From positions 2,356,001 to 2,420,000 of the forward strand of contig CAKKNE010000004.1 of the NCBI GenBank assembly GCA_918797485.1: a stretch of 64,000 nucleotides of DNA, in the 5' to 3' direction. Shown here piece after piece: positions 24,901 to 32,165 of the stretch. This stretch comes from Pelagomonas calceolata (taxonomy: Eukaryota; Sar; Pelagophyceae; Pelagomonadales; Pelagomonadaceae). Below the pieces are notes generated by a model, which made no database searches, had not been told where the DNA came from, and saw only the letters and a list, made by a program, of their open reading frames with translations. The translations under genes and the position numbers were made by a program. The stretch's first letter is position 1. Every line of letters begins with the position of its first letter.

Positions 24901-26566
24901 GGTAGCCTTGTAGGGAGATGCCCTGGCGCTTCTTGCACTTCTTGCCCTTCTTCGCGTTACTGAGTTTTATGAGACCCGTAATCTCCGCTTTAGGACGCAC
25001 CTTGAGCTGCCACTCTTCGACAAAACAGCCCGGCACCCGCGACTTGAACGCGAAGCGACAAATAGTAGAACAACCAGGTAATATGGAACCACTTGGAGTC
25101 ATGCACTGAAAGAAGCAGTCTTTGTTCGTCGCAAAGACCTTGTCGTCCATGGGCGTGCCGTCCTTGTACTTGGGACCGCGCTCGACCCAGAGCTCGTCGT
25201 CCGGGGCCCGGTCCGGACCTTTCGAGTTGAGCCGCCACTCGAAGAACATGACCTTGTCACTCGTATTTTTCAGCGTCACCGAATTCTTGCCGGCTTTGCC
25301 TGAATGGGTTGCTTCCAAGTGCAGCAAAGCATTCCCGACGACCTCGAGTCTTGGCAAAGGCTTGACCACTGGTTCTACCACTTCTGGCTCTTCCTCTACT
25401 ATCGTAGGGGGCTCGCTGACGACATTTCTGGCATTGAGGACGTCCTCGGAAGCGTCCGCGGCCCACCGGAATAGGTCCGTACCGACGACCGCCAATTCCG
25501 TCGCGTCGTCACCGGAGCCAACCAAGTGGGGCTGCAGCGTCTTCAGGCCCTTCTCCCACTGCTTCTTGCGCTTCAGCATGTAGGGGTCCGACCGCCAGTC
25601 CTTCTTTTCTCCCAAAGAGCGTGTTGTCAAGCCCGCGGCCGAACCAGGTAATTTCGGCCTCCTGATCTGTTGAGGGGCTTTCTCGCCCTTCTTCAGAGGA
25701 CAATACAAGCCCGAAAATAAATTCCCGACGCGCACCATGCGCTGCCCTTCGCCCCGCAGGTTCATCTCCCAGTACGACTCGCCCGCGCTTTCCTCTTGCG
25801 GAATGGAGGCCTGGATGATCTGGAAGTTCTCGGACTGCTCCCGATAATCTTCGCAGGACTTCATCATGAGCACTTCGTCCGCAGGTTTGCCCTGTTTTTT
25901 GGCAAAAGTTGCGGTGAGTCGCCGCCAGTCCTTTTGCTGCTCCTTCCACCGCTTGAGAGCTCTCGCTTCCCTCGCACCTCCAAAGGTGTCCTCGGCGTCG
26001 GGGATGAAGGTCGAGTCGTCCCGGGCAGCCGTTTCCTGGAATTGAATGATTTCGACCTCGGCCGCCTTCGCTTTGAGCGCATCCACATAAGACTCGTCGG
26101 TCGTCAAATCCCCCGCCGAAAAGGCCTCCACAGGAAAAACGTCGGACGGCGTCCGCGCGCGCGAGGACGCCGGCGTGTCGGGTTTTCCGTCGTCGCCGTA
26201 CTTGCAGTAGACCTCGTGCTCGACGAACTTGTCGGCCTCGCCGAGCACACTTCGCTCGATGACGCCCGCGTTCCTTGGTAGGCGTCTCAGACCCTTGAGT
26301 CGTGCCGGCGAGGCCACGTTGCTCATGCGATTGCGGTCCAGCAGGTCGTCCTCTCTCGGTTTTCGGGCGACGAGCACCGTCTTCTTGGGCCGGTACTTCT
26401 CATTTTGGCGTCTTACGGTCACGGACTTCTTCCTAGTGGGGCTCGGCACGAAGGTCTGGAACATCGCAGCGGGGGCCGGGGCCGCGGCCGCGCCGGGCGC
26501 CGGGCCCGGGGCCGCCGCAACTCCCTCGGTCTCCACCGGCAGCGCGTCGGGTGCCGTGTCCTCCAT
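21926..26566 (-). CDS. MYCBPAP-like flagellar protein fused to a degenerate phosphoglycerate-kinase-like domain, 1546 aa
   Basis: The N-terminal third matches MYCBPAP (sperm/ciliary AMAP-1): RNRMSNVASPARLKGL, GESYWEMNLRGEGQRMVRVG, and an Ig/ASH-like block (LEATHSGKAGKNSVTLKN, VMFFEWRLNS). The C-terminal about 500 residues follow phosphoglycerate kinase order: VVLLQADLDVS for VVLVRVDLNVP, FVGD, LFILEARNSG for LLENLRF, ILVQDSLNAFMPT for the V-N-D-A-F-G loop, ALDIGQQTIESF, and TIFWSGAVGSVECSAFQQGT for WNGPMGVFE-x(2)-F-x-x-GT. The substrate Arg of R-x-D-x-N is Gln and the hinge Gly motifs are changed, so it is probably not an active kinase. Acidic low-complexity runs interrupt it. Single exon. 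Confidence 0.75.
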   Translation of the reverse strand: MEDTAPDALPVETEGVAAAPGPAPGAAAAPAPAAMFQTFVPSPTRKKSVTVRRQNEKYRPKKTVLVARKPREDDLLDRNRMSNVASPARLKGLRRLPRNAGVIERSVLGEADKFVEHEVYCKYGDDGKPDTPASSRARTPSDVFPVEAFSAGDLTTDESYVDALKAKAAEVEIIQFQETAARDDSTFIPDAEDTFGGAREARALKRWKEQQKDWRRLTATFAKKQGKPADEVLMMKSCEDYREQSENFQIIQASIPQEESAGESYWEMNLRGEGQRMVRVGNLFSGLYCPLKKGEKAPQQIRRPKLPGSAAGLTTRSLGEKKDWRSDPYMLKRKKQWEKGLKTLQPHLVGSGDDATELAVVGTDLFRWAADASEDVLNARNVVSEPPTIVEEEPEVVEPVVKPLPRLEVVGNALLHLEATHSGKAGKNSVTLKNTSDKVMFFEWRLNSKGPDRAPDDELWVERGPKYKDGTPMDDKVFATNKDCFFQCMTPSGSILPGCSTICRFAFKSRVPGCFVEEWQLKVRPKAEITGLIKLSNAKKGKKCKKRQGISLQGYQQPPEDKPHMRDHVDAILEKHVGPDICREILYEVLWDIDLSPAGAERARNASHKAKLEARNACRGLVFTPDRWAAFEELRKDARVAKKEIEAPEEEITEEEACAPAPAPGPAPAVEEAAPLPARRLEPREVDVFGHKADQDVVAPPPPVPEDWDPEALGLPDWMPPVPPIDPTWGLGAAREKYRKRKEAAKPDPDEWDGDIDAIEALIASISIPEAPEDEALTVATREKGSDDDEEEDEEEEEEEEEDEEDDTLATGAPPRKPAPPADPRERRILSLKMRFTSLLASCSTTADEDCAIDALKPHLDGVIEKAAFALTTCEAVAALEDTKPPAALGEDPDALNGALEASIAASDAVAALPPPKVWDSAQMKYVDGPKVVQDLAREEGLEDFGAACVTGEGQDAYRAAACASVKRLLADMIGPPSPDEEDAPDDATAATFPAPPARRPNAVHDAIAQRAEDIASIQAARPEDVDGKVVLLQADLDVSVDEDIDEDDLPEAFQRVAKTLETLTAAKAVLIVTELAEGSTKSLVEPLIHAAGPDWAPRFVGDIARAKAILEKMTDEDEDDATPLFILEARNSGPALCTVIDREIVVDEDAPALPYWADADDAEAAEACENAFRENDAGYRLTELADILVQDSLNAFMPTYNVERMHDADARSLQLCTLPRSLGLNAHLDTATVSRLLSGPRPIVAVVGDDRVQGCGFLRQARLVDFLLDHADEVLLSGLCARECLAALNVDVGRGVVDEAVFPVARRLMAKAVRRKVALRLPCDFATGDIDVDEKGQIKVSEDDDDEEDESEEEEEEEDDDEDGDAGGFEYDGDISDAALEGAGAKNGVPRDVFALDIGQQTIESFRASLNRASTIFWSGAVGSVECSAFQQGTRDVAEACAEAAAERKALVVIAGRTATTWARNFAGDADDDENESGVCLVDADGRNAFAHILCGGPFAPCLDAVPRREPTDDERLLPAELAQKQREAAEASDAEEDDDEEGDY

Positions 26567-26813
26567 GCTGGGCAGCTCGCTCTACGCTCGGGCTGCTCCG
26601 GGCTACTCTATGCTATGGGCTGCCTCACAAAGGCCTTGGCGCCGGTTCTTCCGCGGCGGGCAGCTCGCGCTGCTCCGTGAGCACTTGACAACGCCTCGTT
26701 CCGCCACCGATGGCTGCCTCGCGGCCGCGCGGACGGCGTTTTACGCTCAGCGCTGCTTGTTTTGCGTGATAATGTAAGCTGTAGCTTGTAGAATGGAGAG
26801 GGGGGGGGTCGTA

Positions 26814-28420
26814 CTACACACTACTACCATTACTCGTCGCCGCCCGCTCGCGCAGCGCCGCACGCCACGCGTTGAAGCCCAATTTCTGGCTCCTGCGCGC
26901 GCTCGAATAGTTCATGGGCGGGGCGCCCGGGCGACGCATCTCCGTGACATAGTCCAGGAGCATCGGGATCCACCACTTGAAGACGCCCGTCCGCGACCCG
27001 GGGAGCGCGTGAAAGTGGAGGCAGTCCCGGGCGTGCAGGTCCGTGCGGGCCGTCACGAGCGGCCCGACGTCGTACAGGGTCGCGCCTTCAACCTTCGGCA
27101 GAAGCTCCTCCGCGACCATGGCCTCGAAGTCGAGGAATTTGCGCCAGAAATACGTGTCCTTGAGCGCTCTGTATTCGGGACTGCCTCGATTCTGGGGGTC
27201 ATCAGCGGCCCGCGACGCGACCGCCTCCTCGACGGCCTCGATTTTTTCCGGGGTGCTCGGCCCGGCCAGGTACGTCTCCCGGCAGCCGTAGACGGGACGG
27301 TAGATACCGCGAAACAGGAACGTCGTAGCGCCGGTGCCGTTCGCGAGCTTTTCCGCGAGAACCTGAACAGCGTGCGCCATGGCCCCGGGCTTACCCTGGT
27401 GCGCGCCGGTGTTGGCCTGTGTGGAAATCAACCAGTGTGTCAGGCACTCAGTCTTCCCGGCGATGACGTGGTCGAATGCGCCGTAAATTTGATTTCCACA
27501 CAGGTTTTGGCCACCACCACATCCCACTTCGGCAGTAATGATAATGCCCAGTGCGCCCGGTCGACGACGTCGTCGCGGCAGGCCTGCTTCCCGCCTCCAC
27601 GCCCGTGGCAGCGTGGGCTACCCCTGTCGCCGCACTTGTCGAGAACGGCCAGACCCTGCGCCGCGAGCGCGGTGCAGGTCGCGTTCGGGAGGATGGCGTC
27701 GTCGCCCCAGAGGTAGTCGTCGCGCAGAAAGGCCACTCGTAGCGAAGTGTCGCAGGCGTCCCCGCGCGTCATCGCGAACTTTTTCTTTTTGGGGTCGCCA
27801 GGGAAGGGTATACCCATTTTTTTGGTGGCGCGAAGGCGCGTGACGAGCGCGTCGTAGAAGCTTTGTGACGTCGAGTCGCCGACGACGAGGAGCCGCCGGA
27901 CGCGCGCCTCTGCGAAGCGCGCGCAGAGCTGCTCCGGTGTAACGAGGTCCGCGGGCGGCGTCATCGCACAGATCGCGCAGGTCGCGCGCCAGCGCCAGGC
28001 GAGCGCGTCGCGCGTCCGATTCCACTCGGCCTGGGTCCCCAGGCGCCAGTTCCAACGCTCCATCCAACCGTCCTCGCGCGGTATCGCACTCTCCCACAGG
28101 CCGGCGCCGAAGCCACCCTCGCGGTCGTACGCGCAGCCGCGGCGCGTCGCCGGGCACGTGATATTGACCGGTATTGGCGTCGGTCGGTGCGGCGCCTGCG
28201 GCGGTGGCTGCTGCGTGTGCTTTGCGTCAATGGTCTGCTGCCGCAGCCGCGCGAGTTGTTCTTTGAAATCGCCGCGCGCTCCCGCTGGTGGCTTGTAGGT
28301 GTGCTGCCTCTGCCGCGCGCGCCAGCGGTCCACGTCTCGCTGCCGCATCGGCCGGGCCGGCCGGCGGCTCGCTTCGTCCGCGCTACCGCAGGCGAGGACG
28401 ACTGCCAGCGCCAGACGCAT
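26814..28420 (-). CDS. PC-esterase (GDSL/SGNH-like acyl-esterase) with introner intron
   Basis: Start MRLALAVVLACGSADE is a signal peptide, so the protein is secreted or Golgi-resident. Exon 1 holds the block I motif RLLVVGDSTSQSFYDAL; the junction gives VVV-ANTGAH, matching the family's V-x-N-T-G-x-H block. These proteins add or remove acyl groups on glycans. Taking the donor at the first base of the duplicated target restores WDVVVANTGAH exactly (exon 1 to 27512, exon 2 from 27416), but this uses a GC donor. A GT three bases upstream would drop one Val. About 503 residues. The C-terminal exon ends GFNAWRAALRERA. Confidence 0.75.
27417..27503 (-). mobile_element. Introner element in PC-esterase gene
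   Basis: 87 bp with perfect 15-bp terminal inverted repeats (CTGTGTGGAAATCAA and its complement). Flanks on the plus strand are GTGTTGGC (27409-27416) and GTTTTGGC (27504-27511), an 8-bp target duplication with one change. Its CAG end gives the splice acceptor of the minus-strand gene. Confidence 0.88.
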
Positions 28421-28817
28421 CGGTATCAGCCTATCATGCGCGCATGCTGCCCTCCTATGCATCTGCCGTCCGCGCTCGGCGGTCACCTCCAAAAATGCTT
28501 TGAGCTTGCACGCGCGCCGGCTCCCTCCGAGCTGTTCGAAGCGCACCGGTAGCTGCCAGCCGCGAAACAATGCAGAGAGGCTGCCCGATGCCGTTGCGGC
28601 GACCAATCTGTTGCAGACGAAGCTTTTCGATGCAGCTGTAGCGTCTGGCGGGCTTGTCACGACTCCCAAAACTTTGGGCATGCCTAGTGTCTCACGGGCT
28701 GCTAGCCGCGCGAGGCACGGGAAGCGCGCCTCGATGAAGGGCTAGCACCGTAACAACATCTATCCTCGATGTGAGACTGGATTTCTTTCCGCATACGTTA
28801 ACATGACTTACCCGGCC
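28421..28817. other. Intergenic region between head-to-tail minus genes
   Basis: 397 bases containing the PC-esterase promoter. A CTAG-bounded element lies at 28684-28705. Nothing else recognised. Confidence 0.55.
28684..28705 (-). promoter_or_regulatory. CTAG-bounded upstream element, PC-esterase gene
   Basis: On the minus strand: CTAGCAGCCC, GTG, then AGACACTAG (22 bp), 263 bases upstream of the ATG at 28420 and facing it. Confidence 0.55.
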
Positions 28818-29804
28818 TCACGACGACGATGCCGCCGCGTGCGCCGCCCACGCCGCCCGCGCCCTCGCGACCAGCAGCACCTCCAAATCCCTACCCCGGT
28901 GGTCGTCGTTCGCCAGCGGCGCGTGGAGCGGCCTTCTAATAGGAATGTCCACGGGCACGTCCATAAATTGCGGCTCCGGGTCCGCGTCGCCAGCAGATAA
29001 TTGTCTATCTAAAAACACGGGCTCCGGCACCAGTAAATGGGGCTGCAATAATTCCTCGAGCTGCGTGAAATTGAACGACGGGACGCCCAGACAGCCCTGC
29101 AGGACCGCGTCGCATTGAATCTGCCGGCCGTCGCGCGCGTCCCGCAGGTTCTTCACGTCGACATATCGCGAAATCGCCCGCACCACATTGTCGCGCGTCT
29201 CCTCGTCCCGCGTGATGCGCATGAGCTTTTGTAATGATGGACCCAGCTTCACCCGGTCTCGGTCGAAGGCGCGGCGCCGCGCGAAGATTGAGACTCTAAT
29301 TAAACAAGACGCCTTCGCGCCCGGTTTAAAGGCTCTGGATAGGACCAAACCGTCGACGCGTCTATCTCGCGGCGACGGCCGCCAGCAGATTGTCGCGCCC
29401 TTGCCCTGCTTGCGGTCCAAGCTTACTTCCACGCGATCCACGAGGTCGCCGAAGGTCCGAGCGTCGGCCGAGATTTGATTTTGGCCGTCACAACCATCAT
29501 CGATGACCTTGCCATCAATCGTCAGCTCCCAGAAGTGCTCCTCGCCTGCATTCTCCGTCTTGGCGCGTTTCTTCGGTGAGGGTTGGGTTGACGTTCTGGT
29601 GGCGACGCGGTGGGAGCACCACACTCTTAGTACTCCGCGCGCTCTGGCTGCTGCGGAGAAGCCTGGTGTGCCGCGTTGACTCCGGCGCACGGCCGCGCGT
29701 CTTTCCAAGTCGTCGATGCGCTGGTCGAGCGCGTCGAGGCGTTGCAAAGTTGCGCGGTGGTGGGGGTAGCGCTCTAATAAGCCGGTCGGGAGGCCGGCGT
29801 CCAT
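28818..29804 (-). CDS. SWI/SNF subunit SMARCD/SWP73 (SWIB domain)
   Basis: Accessory subunit of SWI/SNF-type chromatin remodellers in the nucleus. FWELTIDGKVIDDG matches the SMARCD 'ELTVEGRLL' motif. The SWIB domain spans VKLGPSLQKLMRITRDEETR, VVRAISRYVDVKNLRDARD, then IQCDAVLQGCLGV and FTQLEELLQPHLL. FMDVPVDIPIRRPL matches the Y-D-I-D-V strand after SWIB. 328 residues from MDAGLPTGLLERYP, shorter than animal SMARCD (about 470). Some N-terminal coding sequence may hide behind an unrecognised intron near 29590-29650, where the reading (VLRVWCSHRVATRT) looks non-conserved. Confidence 0.8.
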   Translation of the reverse strand: MDAGLPTGLLERYPHHRATLQRLDALDQRIDDLERRAAVRRSQRGTPGFSAAARARGVLRVWCSHRVATRTSTQPSPKKRAKTENAGEEHFWELTIDGKVIDDGCDGQNQISADARTFGDLVDRVEVSLDRKQGKGATICWRPSPRDRRVDGLVLSRAFKPGAKASCLIRVSIFARRRAFDRDRVKLGPSLQKLMRITRDEETRDNVVRAISRYVDVKNLRDARDGRQIQCDAVLQGCLGVPSFNFTQLEELLQPHLLVPEPVFLDRQLSAGDADPEPQFMDVPVDIPIRRPLHAPLANDDHRGRDLEVLLVARARAAWAAHAAASSS

Positions 29805-30056
29805 GGCTGCTCTCCGACCGTGTTTAGAGAGCTGCTCTCTGAAGCTAATATATGTATATGGCGGTGCGTCGCAGCTGAATCGTTCGAGGCTACTGATAGG
29901 GGCTCTCGCAACACGCCCGTAGTTCACTGCGCCCGTCTGAGCTCCAGCACGCGACGAGCACGCACGCCGAGTACGGGCTCCGCGATATCGTGCGGGTTTT
30001 ATAGGATCTGTCTCCCCGAGGGTGGGGCGACGAGGAAAGCGGCGGCAGATGTTAGT

Positions 30057-31715
30057 TTACTGTTGTGGTCTCCCTTCAATATAGGGAGGGTCGTCGAGGC
30101 TCAGGCCGCGGCGGATGAGCCTCTCTGTGATCTGCGAATACTCTGGGTGGCCCTTCCAGTGGTTGAAGCCGACAAATGCAAGCTGCCCGCCGTGCGCTTC
30201 ACTTTCGTGAAAAGCAATCGGTGTGTCGCGAGGCCTGTTCTCGCGCCACGCCTCGACCTCCTCGGCGTCGTAGCACTCGTGGTTGGTGTCGTCAGGATCG
30301 TACCCATAATCATGTTTGAAATCGTGCCTCGGAAGAAGGATCGACTCCCCTTCCGGCACCTCCAGGAAGTAGCCCTTTTCGTACGGGAAAATTTCGCCAC
30401 TCAGTTCGCCAGGTACCCCCCCGACGATTCGCGCCCCAGCCTCGGTGAGCACAAACTCATGCCTCGTGTACGACCTGAAGCTCCAATTTACGTTGAATAG
30501 CGGCTTGATTGTATCCTTGATGAAGTCAAACCTGCCCCCCGCCGGGAACACGACGACGCGTCCGCCTCCTTCGTAAAACTCCGAGAGGGCCCGACTGCTC
30601 GACGGAAACTCGTTCTCAAAGGTGGCGACGGTCCCGTAAACTTCAAGATCCAGGCCATCCGCAGGCACCTGCGCTAACACGTCGCACCCTTCACTCCACG
30701 AAGACCAGTCACCCGGTCGCCAAGCCGAGCCGAGCAGAGCTACCCGCTGTGGCACCACCCGTGTCTTGGGCATCATGAGCTGTGCAAGATCCTCGAGACC
30801 CGCGCCAAGGTAGAGGATGCCGTCGTTTTTCCAGTACGCGTGGTCCTGGTAGCTGGTGGGAAAATTTTGGACGCTGAATTTGGAGTCCCAATCGTGCCCG
30901 ATGCAAGCGAACGCCATGTTGTAGATATCTGTTTCTCTCTTGCTCATTTTCGACATGTGAACGCATTTGACAGATATGTGGAGGGGCACGGGCAGCTTGT
31001 CCACCACGAGCGCGCGGTCGAGCGCTAGCATGAGGCCAGTTTCTTTGCCAGACATCACGACGCTTATGTTCAACTTGTCAGGAAGCATGCCCAGCACGAC
31101 CTCACCCGAGGTTTTCGTCCCATCGAGGCTGGTGCAAGCTGGAACTGGCTGCACGAGCGACGCTAACAACTGCTCGCCATCAGGCAGCGACGCGACAAAA
31201 GCAAGATCAATAAAGGAACGCTTGTCGAGGCAGGCAGTCCCAAGGTCGTGCGACGCTGCGACGAGGCACCCGCCCACCTTCACCCAGACGATCCCACATA
31301 GGCTTGGATAAAAGGTTGCCGCGCGAGCTTCGGGCTGACAACGGTGGTATCCTCTGCCCGTGTGCTGACGCGGGTTACGAAATAGTTGCTTGAGGAGCTC
31401 CAGGTCCACATCTCGACGGAAGAGCTGCGTCTTGCCCTGCTGCGGGTGTGTGAGGCACGTGGCGACGGTCCTCGACGTGTAGTAGACGTGGATTTTCACA
31501 CCCTCCGCCGTCACAAAGGAGACCAGACGAGACGCCTCGTTGACGGCTAGTTCCTCCAGTCCAGCGCGCGCGGCCGCCAGGCGGGCTGCCTCCCGGAACT
31601 CGAGAGCTTGTAACTTGGCCTCGGCTGTGGCGGCTCGCTGCTCGGCATCGCAGACTTTTAGGGCTAAACCCTTTATTTCTTGGCTCAGCGCATCAGAGAT
31701 AGCCATGGCTGCCAT
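30057..31715 (-). CDS. Unknown 552-residue protein, possible class I glutamine-amidotransferase-like fold
   Basis: Residues 1-60 form a coiled coil (LKVCDAEQRAATAEAKLQAL). A stretch near residue 85 (KTQLFRRDVDLELLKQLF, NPRQHTGRGYHRC) looks like a motif shared by stramenopile proteins of unknown role. The second half has alternating strands and helices: RVALLGSAWRPGDWSSWSEG, FYEGGGRVVVFPAGGRFDF, and HGGQLAFVGFNHWKGH. These resemble ThuA/GATase-1-like folds, where the last would close the sheet, but no Cys nucleophile motif is visible. Function not recognised. Confidence 0.6.
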   Translation of the reverse strand: MAAMAISDALSQEIKGLALKVCDAEQRAATAEAKLQALEFREAARLAAARAGLEELAVNEASRLVSFVTAEGVKIHVYYTSRTVATCLTHPQQGKTQLFRRDVDLELLKQLFRNPRQHTGRGYHRCQPEARAATFYPSLCGIVWVKVGGCLVAASHDLGTACLDKRSFIDLAFVASLPDGEQLLASLVQPVPACTSLDGTKTSGEVVLGMLPDKLNISVVMSGKETGLMLALDRALVVDKLPVPLHISVKCVHMSKMSKRETDIYNMAFACIGHDWDSKFSVQNFPTSYQDHAYWKNDGILYLGAGLEDLAQLMMPKTRVVPQRVALLGSAWRPGDWSSWSEGCDVLAQVPADGLDLEVYGTVATFENEFPSSSRALSEFYEGGGRVVVFPAGGRFDFIKDTIKPLFNVNWSFRSYTRHEFVLTEAGARIVGGVPGELSGEIFPYEKGYFLEVPEGESILLPRHDFKHDYGYDPDDTNHECYDAEEVEAWRENRPRDTPIAFHESEAHGGQLAFVGFNHWKGHPEYSQITERLIRRGLSLDDPPYIEGRPQQ

Positions 31716-32165
31716 GGGGCAGGAGGCAAAGCCTTAAGCAGCCTGCCGGCTCGTGATATCGATCACGTTTTCGCAAGATCCCCTTTACGGAACCGGTTCT
31801 ACACACCCCAGCGCGCTGCCTCTGCCAGACGCTCTGCCGAGCAGCTTCTGCCGGCGCAGATTGACTGACGGGTTTTTTTGCAGCCTGCTAGGACTCCTGG
31901 CCGCTCGACCACGGCGGCCCTGGACGACTCGTGAAAAAACTGGCGGCCGTGCGCAAGCTAGCGGCCCGTAAAGACACTAGACCATCCCGGGCATTTTGAG
32001 TGGGCCTTGTTGCGCGCTTACCCGCAGGCGCCGCGCAGCCCAGCGGCGGCAGGCGGCCGCGACCGCATCGGTGCGCTCGCCGACGGCGCCGACGCGCGGC
32101 GGGCAGCTTCGGCGTTGCGCGCTCTGCGGCGGCTGCTAGAGTGGACTTGACCTACACACGCAGAG
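31716..32165. other. Divergent intergenic region
   Basis: 450 bases. A CTAG-bounded element lies at 31958-31980. No gene. Confidence 0.6.
31958..31980 (+). promoter_or_regulatory. CTAG-bounded upstream element, RelA-like/ankyrin gene
   Basis: CTAGCGGCCCGTAAA then GACACTAG (23 bp), 185 bases upstream of the ATG at 32166. Close to the copies at 12352 and 46666. Confidence 0.6.

Noticed and set aside
26793-27716. Plus-strand open frame of 307 codons opposite the PC-esterase
   Set aside because: Arg-rich complement; the minus gene has a signal peptide, GDS motif and matched splice junction.
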